Assembly: GCF_901875305.1 (NCBI RefSeq)
Contig: NZ_CABFLY010000005.1
Coordinates: 1-64,000 of the forward strand
Direction of reading: 5' to 3'
Origin: Rothia mucilaginosa
GTDB taxonomy: Bacteria > Actinomycetota > Actinomycetes > Actinomycetales > Micrococcaceae
Length of the DNA: 64,000 nt
The notes beneath the pieces were generated by a model. It was not told the origin of the DNA and did no database searches. It was given only the letters and a program-made list of their open reading frames with translations. The position numbers were made by a program, and so were the translations under genes. This document shows, piece after piece, positions 8,150 to 16,874 of the stretch; the stretch's first letter is position 1, and every line of letters begins with the position of its first letter.

Positions 8150-9409
8150 CTACAGGCTCTCGCGGGAGGCTCGGTGCTGCAGCACCTCCTCGGCCGTGGA
8201 GGCGGCCGCCTCCGCAGCCCGCGCTGCGCGAGCCTTCGCACGTGCCTGACGCTGACGCTGACGGCGCAGCTCGTTCCGCCCATCGATGCGCATCTTCCGA
8301 TCCACCGCATCCATCGAGGCGTGACGCACGAACTCGCATGAGGCGCCCTCCACCCGGCGGGTCGTCTCAGTCAGCGTCTCCAGCACCGCCTTGAGCGCGT
8401 GGCGGCTCGCCGCCGTCAGCGCGTCGCGGCTCGTGCCGCCGCGCACACCCACCGTGCGCTTGGGTGTAAACAGCACGCTTGCCCCGCGGGGCACGCCACG
8501 GTACGCCTCGAAAGAGACCGGGTCCACGTTCAGGCGCTTCGCCATGACCTCAATCGCCGGCGGATTCTGGTCCACGCACACGAACTTGCGGCCCAGCTGA
8601 GCCGCCGCCGCGCCCGTCGACCCCGAACCCGCGAAGAAATCCAGCACCCAATCGCCCGGGCGGGAGCTTGCCGCAATCATGCGGCGCAGCAGGCCGGTGG
8701 GCTTCTGCGTGGGATAACCCGTCTTCTCCTTACCCGTCGGCGACACAATCGTATGCCACCACACGTCCGTGGGGAGCTTGCCTCGCGAGGCCTTCTCCTC
8801 GGTCACCAGGCCGGGGGCCATGTACGGTTCACGGTCCACCTCGGCGGTGTTGAAGTAGTAGCTGCGGTGGTCCTTCGCGTACACGAGGATGTTGTCGTGC
8901 TTGGTCGGCCAGCGGCGCGTGGACTTCGCGCCGTAGTCGTACGCCCAAATCAGCTCGTTAATGAAGTTCTCACGCCCAAAAATCATGTCGCACATGATTT
9001 TTACGTAGTGCACTTCGCGCCAATCCAGGTGCAGATACAGGGTGCCGTCCTGCGCGAGCAGACGGTGCGCCTGCTCAATGCGCGGGGCCAGGAACGCCCA
9101 GTAGTCCTCGAAGGAGTCATTGTAACTCGCCAGGGTCTGCAGGGTGCTGGAGTAGTTCTTGCCCTTAAACCCGGTGCGGTCGCCCTTCTCGGAGGCCTCC
9201 GAGCTCAGCGTGCGGCGCGTCTGCTTCTTGCCTGTGTTGAAGGGCGGGTCAATGTAGATGACCGTGAACGCGCCGTCAGGCAGCTCGCGCAGGTAGTGCA
9301 GGTTATCGGCCTGCACAACCAGGGACGGGCCCTGCGGGTCGAACGCGGAGGCGCCACCCGGCTCGGCGGGGGAGGGCACGGCGGGTGCCGATGATGCTGA
9401 GATACCCAA
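8150..9409 (-). CDS. site-specific DNA methyltransferase (N6-adenine/N4-cytosine type), orphan
   Basis: 419 residues. The catalytic motif DPPFNTG is at residues 54-60 and the AdoMet motif FAGSGSTG at 259-266, i.e. the beta-class order of amino-methyltransferases. It also has the usual TQKPTGLL stretch. No restriction endonuclease gene is next to it, so it is a solitary methylase or serves another purpose. The tail from about 330 is basic and Ala/Arg-rich with a coiled-coil look. The start is probably the TTG at 9409, with GAGG 7 bases upstream. The stop codon of the upstream helicase gene lies 2 bases before it, so the two are cotranscribed. The recognition sequence cannot be read from the protein. 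Confidence 0.82.
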   Translation of the reverse strand: MGISASSAPAVPSPAEPGGASAFDPQGPSLVVQADNLHYLRELPDGAFTVIYIDPPFNTGKKQTRRTLSSEASEKGDRTGFKGKNYSSTLQTLASYNDSFEDYWAFLAPRIEQAHRLLAQDGTLYLHLDWREVHYVKIMCDMIFGRENFINELIWAYDYGAKSTRRWPTKHDNILVYAKDHRSYYFNTAEVDREPYMAPGLVTEEKASRGKLPTDVWWHTIVSPTGKEKTGYPTQKPTGLLRRMIAASSRPGDWVLDFFAGSGSTGAAAAQLGRKFVCVDQNPPAIEVMAKRLNVDPVSFEAYRGVPRGASVLFTPKRTVGVRGGTSRDALTAASRHALKAVLETLTETTRRVEGASCEFVRHASMDAVDRKMRIDGRNELRRQRQRQARAKARAARAAEAAASTAEEVLQHRASRESL

Positions 9410-9411
9410 CC

Positions 9412-11070
9412 CTAGGCCTCAGTACCGGGGCGCTCGGCACCGGAACGTTCGGAGGAACGGCGGCGGGTGCGGCGGCGCGGCTGACGCTCAGTGGACTTAC
9501 CCTCCACCGGCTGACCCTCAACGCGGCGGGTACGGCGACGCTGGCGGGGCGCACGCTCGGTGCGGGGCACCTCGGACTCAGAACCCGAACGATCGGAGGA
9601 ACGCTCTGCCGAACGCTCAGAGCGGCGGCGGCCCTCGGAACGGCCGCCCTTCTCGCCATCTCGGGAACGGCCACCGCGGCGGCCACCCTTCTCACCGTCG
9701 CGGGAACGGCCACCGCGTCCACGGGAATCGCGGCGGGAACCGCGACCGTCACGGCTTTCACGTTCCTCGCGGGCGTTAGCGAAGAACTCGTCGCCCATGC
9801 CCTCGGCCACGCGCTCCTCGCGGGGCAGGCGGCCCTTCGTGCCAAGCGGAATGTTCAGGTCGTAGAAGAGATGCTCAGAGGAGGAGTAGGTCTCCACGGG
9901 CTCGGGCACGCCCAGCTCGAGGGCGTCGTTAATGACCTTCCAGCGGGGCAGATCGTCCCAGTCCACCAGGGTGACCGCGGTACCTTCGTTGCCCGCGCGG
10001 CCTGTGCGGCCGGTACGGTGCAGGTAGGTCTTCTCGTCCTCGGGCACGCGGTGGTTAATCACGTGGGTCACGTCGTCGACGTCGATACCGCGGGCGGCCA
10101 CGTCGGTGGCGACCAGGATGTCGACCTTGCCGGTGCGGAACGCCTTCAGCGCCTGCTCGCGGGCCACCTGGTTCAGGTCGCCGTGCAGGGGAGCGGCTGC
10201 GAAACCGCGGTTGACGAGCTCCTCGGCCACGCGGGCGGCGTCACGCTTGGTCTTTGTGAAGATGACGGTGCGACCGCGACCGGTGGCGCGCAGGATGCGG
10301 CCAATCATCTCGTCCTTGTCAAGATGGTGGGCGCGGTAGACAACCTGGCGAATCGACGCCTTGGTCTTCGAAGCGTCCTCAGGGTCGGCGGCGCTAATAC
10401 GCATGGGCTTGGTCATGTACTGACGCGCCATGGCAATCACAGGGCCGGGCATGGTGGCGGAGAACAGCATGCTCTGACGCTTCTCGGGCAGGTAGCTGAG
10501 AATCTTCTCCACGGAAGGCTGGAAGCCCAAATCCAGCATCTCATCGGCCTCGTCAAGAACCACAATCTTGACCTGCTTGAGGTTCAGGAAACCCTGCTTG
10601 TGCAGGTCGATGATGCGGCCGGGGGTGCCCACAGCCACTTCCAGGCCGCGGCGCAGCAACTCGGCCTGCGGCTCAATCGGCACACCACCGTAGAGGGTAG
10701 CGACGCGGGCGTTGCGCAGTTTAGCGGCAATTGCCAGGTCGTCGCCCACCTGAATGGCGAGCTCGCGGGTGGGAACCAGAATCAGGGCCTGAGGTGCGCC
10801 AGGGTGCTCCAGGTCGGCCCAGCCCTCGTCGTCACGGCCAACCACGCGCTGGATGGTGGGCAGGCCGAAGCCGAGGGTCTTACCGGTACCGGTCTTCGCC
10901 TGGCCGATAATGTCCTGGCCGGACAGGGCCACGGGAAGGGTGAGTTCCTGAATGGGGAAGGGGGAGGTGATGCCCACCTCGGCGAGGGCATCGCTAATGT
11001 CCTGGCGCACGCCGAAGTCCGCGAAGGACTTAGGGCGCTGGGCGGTTTCCTGCGTATTCGTATCAGTCAC
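9412..11070 (-). CDS. DEAD-box ATP-dependent RNA helicase
   Basis: 552 residues. Walker A AKTGTGKT (58-65), DEAD box (173-176), SAT motif (FSATMPG) and HRTGRTGRAG are all intact. From about residue 430 the tail is a basic, low-complexity Arg/Gly/Ser/Asp region with repeats of the type RGGRSRDGEKGG, typical of actinobacterial RhlE/CsdA-like helicases that act in rRNA maturation and RNA decay. The start is a GTG at 11070 with only a weak ribosome site (AGAAAG). A long untranslated leader is likely, since the next upstream gene ends 560 bases away. The methyltransferase gene follows after 2 bases. Confidence 0.9.
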   Translation of the reverse strand: MTDTNTQETAQRPKSFADFGVRQDISDALAEVGITSPFPIQELTLPVALSGQDIIGQAKTGTGKTLGFGLPTIQRVVGRDDEGWADLEHPGAPQALILVPTRELAIQVGDDLAIAAKLRNARVATLYGGVPIEPQAELLRRGLEVAVGTPGRIIDLHKQGFLNLKQVKIVVLDEADEMLDLGFQPSVEKILSYLPEKRQSMLFSATMPGPVIAMARQYMTKPMRISAADPEDASKTKASIRQVVYRAHHLDKDEMIGRILRATGRGRTVIFTKTKRDAARVAEELVNRGFAAAPLHGDLNQVAREQALKAFRTGKVDILVATDVAARGIDVDDVTHVINHRVPEDEKTYLHRTGRTGRAGNEGTAVTLVDWDDLPRWKVINDALELGVPEPVETYSSSEHLFYDLNIPLGTKGRLPREERVAEGMGDEFFANAREERESRDGRGSRRDSRGRGGRSRDGEKGGRRGGRSRDGEKGGRSEGRRRSERSAERSSDRSGSESEVPRTERAPRQRRRTRRVEGQPVEGKSTERQPRRRTRRRSSERSGAERPGTEA

Positions 11071-11632
11071 TGGACCGTCTTTCTACCCCGCGCGCGGGGT
11101 GTGTCGTCTCCCCGAAGGGGTAGAGGCCAGTGCCAGCGGGGCTGTGCAGTGGCCGGTCGATATCGAAAGCCGGCCGCGGGAAATTCTAATGCGGGAAATT
11201 CTGCCGAGAACGCCGCGCGTGGGTCGCTCCGGCGGGTGAGCCGGTGCGGTGGTGCGTGCTCGCCGCCCGGCGTAGAAAGTGCTGGGGTTCGGGGCCGCGC
11301 TACGGCGTAATACTCGGGGTACAGGGTGGGTACGACCGGTCATTCACTTAACCCCTCAATATTAACCCGAATCGCTCCGGAACGCACCATCGAGAGGCTG
11401 TGGTGTGCGCCCCTGTCGTGGCTGTTACAGCGGGAACGCCGTGGGGGCGGGGGCATACGTGCATCGCCAAAACTGGAAGGTGAGCGAAGCATCCTCAAGA
11501 CCGCTAGCGCAGGGTGGAGAGTAGGGCGGAAACCGGAACCACATGTGGCCTTCATGGATGCGCAACGCCCCGCCACTCCGCGGGAAACGCGGAGGGCGGG
11601 GCGTGCCGAATTATAGGGTTACGAAGCAGCGA
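11071..11632. other. gene-free stretch upstream of the helicase gene
   Basis: About 560 bases without a convincing gene. It should hold the helicase promoter and leader: on the minus strand a -10-like TAATAT lies at 11359-11364, which would give a leader of roughly 280 bases, a common feature of cold-inducible DEAD-box mRNAs. No good -35 is seen, so this is tentative. The left part (11085-11330) is GC-rich with no obvious signal. Confidence 0.35.
11565..11604 (-). terminator. hairpin terminator of the DUF3107 gene
   Basis: ACGCCCCGCC (11565-11574) pairs with GGCGGGGCGT (11595-11604), with an inner TCCGCG/CGCGGA stem (11577-11582 / 11588-11593). It lies just after the DUF3107 stop in the direction of transcription but lacks a clear U tract. 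Confidence 0.6.
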
Positions 11633-11860
11633 TTAAGCGCCGATACCGAAGCCCACGTGACGCTTAGCGTCGCTACCGAGCTCGACGTAGCTAATCTGGC
11701 CGCCGGGAATCAGGGTGGTGTTGCCCTTGTCATCCATGACTTCCAGAATCGAGCCGTTCTCGATGGCCTTGGTGACCTTCTCGGTGAGAATTTCCTGAGC
11801 TTCGCTGGTTTCGATAACGATTTCGCGGGTGTTATGGCGAACGCCAATCTTAATTTCCAT
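11633..11860 (-). CDS. DUF3107 small protein
   Basis: 75 residues, the full length of the actinobacterial DUF3107 family. It opens MEIKIGVRHNTREIVIET and ends in the family-typical SYVELGSDAKRHVGFG. Predicted as a small alpha/beta protein. Good ribosome site AAGGAGAA before ATG 11860. Function unknown; it is commonly found near DEAD-box helicase genes in Micrococcales, as here. A 60-80 base leader upstream contains a palindrome around CCAACCATGGTT whose significance is unclear. Confidence 0.85.
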   Translation of the reverse strand: MEIKIGVRHNTREIVIETSEAQEILTEKVTKAIENGSILEVMDDKGNTTLIPGGQISYVELGSDAKRHVGFGIGA

Positions 11861-12105
11861 GGTTCTCCTTGCGTACGTTCTCAGGGGGCTCGCCGCCAGC
11901 CAACCATGGTTAGGGGAGAGCCTCCACCTTGTTCTGTTTGCACCTCCTATTTTAGCGCTCGGGTGCCCCCGCGGTGTGGATTGTTGCGGATGTATTGCCT
12001 TAGGTTAAGAGCGCCGGGTTGAAACTAACGGCAGAAACCAGTACCCGAGCAGAAGCCAGCGGCAGAAACCGCGGGGGAGGGCGGAGAAGGACACACGGCG
12101 GATAT

Positions 12106-12158
12106 GGAAAAAGCCCGGTTGATACAGCCTGCCTCTGTGTAGCCTGCATCGACCGGGC
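12106..12158 (-). terminator. rho-independent terminator of hemA
   Basis: GCCCGGTTGAT (12113-12123) pairs with ATCGACCGGGC (12148-12158) with a small inner ACAG/CTGT stem. On the minus strand it is followed by a T run (CTTTTTCC). Confidence 0.8.
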
Positions 12159-12185
12159 CCTACCAAGAGCTATAGAGCCAATCGC

Positions 12186-13448
12186 CTAATCGTCCTCAAC
12201 CTGAATACCGTACAGAACCTCCAGGGCGTGCACATACTCATCCGTGCGGCCCTGAGCCGCCAGCATCTTCGCACGCACCGTCGGAGTGTGCAGCAGAGAC
12301 TTCACCATGCGGCGCATCGCGATTTCCAGCTGCTCGGCGGCCGCACCGCACCCGAACTGGTTACGGGTCTTCTCCAGCTCAGAGTCGAGCACCGCCATCG
12401 TGTGCGAGCGCAGAGCCACAATGGCCGAGTCAATCGCGCGGGCGCGCTGGCGCGACAGGAAGGCAGCCAGCTCGGACTCCACGATGCGCAACGCGGTGGC
12501 TACGGCCTCCTCGGTCTCCTCCGGGGCTGCCAGACGCACCGACTCAAGGGTAATCAGTTCGACGTTCGGCAGGTCAGCCACCGAAGGGTCGAAATCGCGC
12601 GAGAGGGCCAAATCGAGAATCGTGTGGTGGCCGGCAGGAATCTGCTCGGGCTGAAGCGGCGCGGAACCACCCGAGCAGCCGATAATCAGGTCGGACTCAG
12701 CCATGGCTTGCGTCATGCCACCCTCAGGCACCGCAAAAACATCGCGTTTGGCGGCGAATTCGGGGGCGCGTCCGGAGCGGGAGTTCACCCAGATGTCGGT
12801 GCAGCCGCGGTCGCGCAGGGCAGCAATTGTGGCGCCCGCGTAGGCGCCGGTACCGAACACCAGGGCACGGCGGGTAGGCCAATCTTTCTCGGTCACCTCG
12901 TCGGCTAAATCCAGAGCCACGGAGACAATAGAGCGTCCCTGGGAGCCCAGGAGGGTGTGCTGGCCGACCTGACGAGCCGTGTGCGCGGCGTGCTCGAAGA
13001 GCTGAACCAGCTCGCCGGGCAGAGGACGCTCATCCTGCTGTGCCTTCTCCTGCGCGGAGGCGAGGGCACGGCGTACCTGGCCGGCAATCTCGCGCTCGCC
13101 CACGACGGCGGACTCCAGGCCGGAGGCGACCGTCAGTAGGTGGCGGACGGCGTCCTCTCCCTCGTACAGGTCGAAGCTGTCGGCAACGAGTGCGGGATCC
13201 AGTCCGGAGCGGCCGGAGATGCTGGAGGTAATCATGTCGCGGACGGTGGGCAGGTGCGCGGCAATGGGGAGCTGGACGTACATTTCGAGACGATTGCAGG
13301 TAGCCAGGACCACCGAACCGGTTACGCCCAGCTGGCGGGCGTCGTCGCTAGAGAGAACGTCAGGTATGCCAGAGGCACCGGCGCTCAGGGCAGCGACGGT
13401 GGTCAAATCTACTGTGTGGTGCGATGCCACAAATGCATAAGTACTCAC
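12186..13448 (-). CDS. hemA: glutamyl-tRNA reductase
   Basis: 420 residues. Reduces glutamyl-tRNA(Glu) with NADPH to glutamate-1-semialdehyde, the first committed step of heme synthesis by the C5 route. Seen: the substrate-binding SHHTVDL near the N-terminus (family usual SHRTADL-like), the catalytic Cys51 in ATCNRLEMY, the GEREIAGQVRRA motif, a Rossmann segment (ALVFGTGAYAGATIAAL) and a C-terminal dimerisation helix. GTG 13448 is the start: a -10 box TATGAT ends 9 bases upstream and there is no ribosome site. It diverges from the hemE operon, and its product is used by HemL, encoded 13 kb away in this window. Confidence 0.95.
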   Translation of the reverse strand: MSTYAFVASHHTVDLTTVAALSAGASGIPDVLSSDDARQLGVTGSVVLATCNRLEMYVQLPIAAHLPTVRDMITSSISGRSGLDPALVADSFDLYEGEDAVRHLLTVASGLESAVVGEREIAGQVRRALASAQEKAQQDERPLPGELVQLFEHAAHTARQVGQHTLLGSQGRSIVSVALDLADEVTEKDWPTRRALVFGTGAYAGATIAALRDRGCTDIWVNSRSGRAPEFAAKRDVFAVPEGGMTQAMAESDLIIGCSGGSAPLQPEQIPAGHHTILDLALSRDFDPSVADLPNVELITLESVRLAAPEETEEAVATALRIVESELAAFLSRQRARAIDSAIVALRSHTMAVLDSELEKTRNQFGCGAAAEQLEIAMRRMVKSLLHTPTVRAKMLAAQGRTDEYVHALEVLYGIQVEDD

Positions 13449-13864
13449 TAGTGACTAATCATAACCGCCGGGGGTGACGGGCTGTAAAGCGCGCATAGCC
13501 TAAGTGGCTTCATAAAGCGTGATGGTGGTGGGGTGTGGGCGGGGAATAACGGGGAGCAAGCACTCTCTAAGGGGCTCAAAAAATAGGCATGAAAGATAAG
13601 GAAAATAAGCGTGGGTCGCTCCGGGGTGTATCGTTCGATGAATAAATAATCACTTCGGCGGGCTTCTTGATGCTTCACAGGATGCGCTATAGGCTCCCCA
13701 CTAGGGGTTTTATTCTTAAAAGTGTGTGAGTACCCCCGCTGTGCCCCCGTAAAATTATGGGACAGATAAGGCGAACCTGAGCCGTAACATAGTGAAGCAT
13801 GGGAGAAGCTAAGCATGACAAAGTGTCATAAAAACCCCTAACAAAACCTGTCACACTAGACACT
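13449..13864. promoter_or_regulatory. divergent hemA/hemE control region
   Basis: About 415 bases between the two heme transcription units, more AT-rich than its surroundings. hemA side (minus strand): -10 TATGAT at 13458-13463 with TTTACA 19 bases upstream. hemE side: possible -10 TAAAAT at 13750-13755. A palindrome ATGACA-aag-TGTCAT (13815-13829) is followed by further TGTCA copies up to the hemE start. These could be an operator for an iron- or heme-responsive repressor, but I recognise no named site. Confidence 0.45.
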
Positions 13865-15040
13865 ATGAGCGAAAACCAGCAGCACACACCTTCGGCCGAA
13901 AGCTCTGCACCCTCGCAGACCCTGCCCGCGCACCCCACCGACGCACAGCGTCCCCTGCTCACCGACGAACAACTCGCGCACCTGCCCGCACAGCACCCCC
14001 TGCGCGCAGGCACCGCCGCATCCTCGCCCATGCTTCAGGCCCTCACCGGCCGTCCCTCAAGCCACCGCCCCGTCTGGTTCATGCGCCAGGCAGGACGTTC
14101 CCTGCCCGAATACCGCCGAGTGCGCGAGGGCATCCCCATGCTGGAGGCCTGCCTCACCCCCGAGCTGGCCGCGGAAATCACCGTTCAGCCCGTCCGCCGC
14201 CACAAGGTCGACGCCGGCATCTTCTTCTCCGACATCGTCATCCCCATGAAGCTCGCAGGCGTCAACGTGGACATCGTGCCCGGTAAGGGCCCGGTCCTCG
14301 ACCGCCCCGTACGCACCCTCGAGGATGTGCGCGCCCTACCCGAGCTGAGCGAAAGCGCCCTGGACCCCATCCGCGAAGCCATCGCCGCAACCATCGAAAT
14401 GCTCGGCGACACCCCGCTCATCGGCTTTGCCGGCGCCCCCTTCACCGTGGCCGCCTACATGGTCGAGGGCGGCCCCTCCCGCGACCACCTGCGCCCGCGC
14501 ACCATGATGCACGCCGACCCCGCCGCCTGGCACGAGCTGGCCTCCTGGGCCGCCCGCACCGCCGGCCAGTTCCTGCGCGCGCAGATTGAGGCGGGCGCCT
14601 CCGCCGTGCAGCTCTTCGACTCCTGGGCAGGATCCCTCGGTGAAAGTGACTACCGCCGCTACGTGCAGCAGCACTCCGCCGAGACCCTCGAGGCGGTGCG
14701 CGAGTATGGCGTGCCGCGTATCCACTTCGGCACCGGCACCGCCGCGCTGCTGCCCGCAATGCACGAGGCCGGCGCGGACGTCATCGGCGTGGACTACCGC
14801 TTGCCGCTCTCCGCTGCAAACACCCTGCTCAACGGCGCTGTACCCCTGCAGGGCAACATTGACCCGGCCCTGCTCGCCGCGGGCCCCGAAAGCCTCTACG
14901 CACACGTGGACGACGTGCTCGCCGAAGGCTCAGCCGCCCCCTCGCACGTGGTGAACCTCGGCCACGGCGTACCCCCGACCACCGACCCGCAGGTCCTCAC
15001 CGACCTGGTCCGATACATTCACGAGAAGACCACGAACTAG
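13865..15040 (+). CDS. hemE: uroporphyrinogen decarboxylase
   Basis: 391 residues. Decarboxylates four acetate side chains of uroporphyrinogen III to give coproporphyrinogen III. Signature VWFMRQAGRSLPEYR is at about residues 73-87, with the catalytic Asp region FFSDIVIPMKLAG, FAGAPFTVAAYMVEGG, and a C-terminal GNIDPALL / NLGHGVPP. Compared with the usual start of the family it has a Ser/Thr/Pro-rich N-terminal extension of about 55 residues. No ribosome site precedes ATG 13865; the possible -10 (CACACT, 7 bases upstream) is weak, so the true start could be further in. First gene of the hemEYQHCDB operon. Confidence 0.92.
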   Translation: MSENQQHTPSAESSAPSQTLPAHPTDAQRPLLTDEQLAHLPAQHPLRAGTAASSPMLQALTGRPSSHRPVWFMRQAGRSLPEYRRVREGIPMLEACLTPELAAEITVQPVRRHKVDAGIFFSDIVIPMKLAGVNVDIVPGKGPVLDRPVRTLEDVRALPELSESALDPIREAIAATIEMLGDTPLIGFAGAPFTVAAYMVEGGPSRDHLRPRTMMHADPAAWHELASWAARTAGQFLRAQIEAGASAVQLFDSWAGSLGESDYRRYVQQHSAETLEAVREYGVPRIHFGTGTAALLPAMHEAGADVIGVDYRLPLSAANTLLNGAVPLQGNIDPALLAAGPESLYAHVDDVLAEGSAAPSHVVNLGHGVPPTTDPQVLTDLVRYIHEKTTN

Positions 15041-15133
15041 GGCGACGAACTCGCGGGGTCGGCGTAGAATCGGCACCGTGGGAATACCACCTCGACCACC
15101 GGCCACCAGCTGACAGACAAAGGAGAACCAACC

Positions 15134-16723
15134 ATGGGGAATCACGATAACCAGGCGCACCGATACACCGCGCAGGGGCAGTCCTCCACCGCACGTCTGG
15201 CGGCACGAGCGGCCCACCGCGCCAACGAGAAGGCACCCACCGCCATCGTCATCGGCGGTGGCCCCTCCGGCCTGATTGCGGCCCGCCGCCTCGCCGCAGC
15301 CGGACTGCGCGTGACCCTGCTCGAGCAGCGCCCCCACCTCGGTGGTGCCGTCGGCGCACACGAGGTCGGCGGCCTGCTGCTGGACTCCGGCGCCGAATCC
15401 TTCGCGACCCGTAGCCCCATCGTGCGCGAACTCGTCGAGGAGCTCGGCCTGGGCGACCAGATTGTTACCCCGCACTCCTACGGCTCCTGGCTGTACCTGC
15501 CGCAGGGCGCCCGCCGCACCCCCAGCACCGGCATCATGGGTATTCCCGGCAACGTGAGCGATAAGTCGCTGATCCCCGTTATCGGTAAGAGCGGCCTGCG
15601 CCGCGCCCAGCTGGACCGTCTCCTGCCCGCCTCCGTGGGCGAGAAGGCGAAGACCCTGGGCGAGCTCGTGCGCCTGCGCATGGGCCAGAAGGTGCTCGAC
15701 AACCTGGTCGCACCCGTGGTCTCGGGCGTGTACTCGAGCCACCCCGACAACCTGGATGTGGACGCCACCATCCCCGGCCTGCGCGCGGCCCTGCGCAAGC
15801 ACGGCTCCCTCTCGGCAGCCGCGGCCGCCTTCCGCTCGGCGGCCCCCGCCGGCTCGCAGGTTGCGGGCATCGTGGGCGGCATGAACCAGCTCTCCGAGCG
15901 TCTCGTGGAGGAGCTCTACGAGGCCGGTGTGCGCATCGTGACCAACTTTGACGTCATCGCCGTGGACCGCGACGAATCCACCGGCCAGTGGTTCATCATC
16001 CAGCGCCACACCACCGACGGCGAAAACACGCCCCTCTACGCCGACTACCTGGTGCTCGCCACCGACGGCCCGACCGTGGCCCGACTCATCGGCCCGCACG
16101 TCTCCACCGCGCTGCCCGCCGTGGAACCCGGCCCCGAGGTCGCCCTCGTGACCCTCGTCGTGGATGCCCCGGCCCTCAACCAGCACCCCCGCGGCACCGG
16201 CCTGCTCGTCTCGGAACAGGCCACCGCCGTGCGTGCCAAGGCCCTGACCCACGCGACCGCCAAGTGGCAGTGGGTGGCCGACGAAGCCGGCCCCAACCGA
16301 CACGTGGTGCGCCTGTCCTACGGCCGCGGCGGCGAGGATTCCTGCTTCTCCGAGGTCGCCCTGGCCGACGAGCAGCTCATCACCCTGGCACTGCGCGACG
16401 CAAGCCGCATGATGGACGTGCCGCTCACCCGCGACAACCTGGTGGATGCGGACGTCGTGCGCTGGCGCGGCGTTCTGCCCGCCTCCACGCCGGGTCACCG
16501 TAAGCGCGTGCAGGAGTTCCGCGAGCGCGCCAGTGAGCTGGGCACGCTCAGCACCGTCGGTTCCTGGGCCGCCGGCTCGGGCCTCGTGGTCACGGTACGC
16601 GACACCTACGAGCAGATGGACCGCCTCATCACCCATGCCGCCCAGAACTGGGAAGGCGTGAAGGCCCCCGAACCCATGCAGGATGTGGCGGCCGCCCCCG
16701 GCGCCAAGCCCAAGGGCGCGTAG
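15134..16723 (+). CDS. hemY: coproporphyrinogen III oxidase / protoporphyrinogen oxidase (CgoX, HemY type)
   Basis: 529-residue FAD enzyme that oxidises coproporphyrinogen III to coproporphyrin III in the actinobacterial pathway, using oxygen. The dinucleotide-binding motif IGGGPSGLIAARRL begins near residue 40, followed by LLEQRPHLGG and ESFATR. The C-terminal FAD contact is in the GSGLVVTVRDTYEQM region. Clear ribosome site AAGGAGAA before ATG 15134. Lies 93 bases after hemE. The presence of hemQ and of a coproporphyrin-type ferrochelatase next door supports the coproporphyrin assignment over the protoporphyrin one. Confidence 0.92.
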   Translation: MGNHDNQAHRYTAQGQSSTARLAARAAHRANEKAPTAIVIGGGPSGLIAARRLAAAGLRVTLLEQRPHLGGAVGAHEVGGLLLDSGAESFATRSPIVRELVEELGLGDQIVTPHSYGSWLYLPQGARRTPSTGIMGIPGNVSDKSLIPVIGKSGLRRAQLDRLLPASVGEKAKTLGELVRLRMGQKVLDNLVAPVVSGVYSSHPDNLDVDATIPGLRAALRKHGSLSAAAAAFRSAAPAGSQVAGIVGGMNQLSERLVEELYEAGVRIVTNFDVIAVDRDESTGQWFIIQRHTTDGENTPLYADYLVLATDGPTVARLIGPHVSTALPAVEPGPEVALVTLVVDAPALNQHPRGTGLLVSEQATAVRAKALTHATAKWQWVADEAGPNRHVVRLSYGRGGEDSCFSEVALADEQLITLALRDASRMMDVPLTRDNLVDADVVRWRGVLPASTPGHRKRVQEFRERASELGTLSTVGSWAAGSGLVVTVRDTYEQMDRLITHAAQNWEGVKAPEPMQDVAAAPGAKPKGA

Positions 16724-16758
16724 CATCCCTTTAAAGACTTCCCACACCTGTGGGATGC
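16723..16758 (+). promoter_or_regulatory. two alternative hairpins in the hemY-hemQ spacer
   Basis: GCATCCC (16723-16729) can pair with GGGATGC (16752-16758), while TCCCACA (16740-16746) can pair with TGTGGGA (16749-16755). The two stems share bases 16752-16755 and exclude each other. This might modulate read-through or hemQ translation; there is no U tract, so a simple terminator is unlikely. Confidence 0.35.
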
Positions 16759-16874
16759 CTCCTACCGCGTTCAGCGGGAAGAGCGCAGAATATTCACCAA
16801 TCAACCGGTGCGCGGCTACGGAAGCCTCGCACCACGAACAGCGGGTTACCGCTGAGGAAAGGAAGAGAAGAACC

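Noticed and set aside
9385..11310. A 641-residue plus-strand open frame
   Set aside because: Lies opposite the DEAD-box helicase gene, whose motifs are unambiguous; no credible start or domain.
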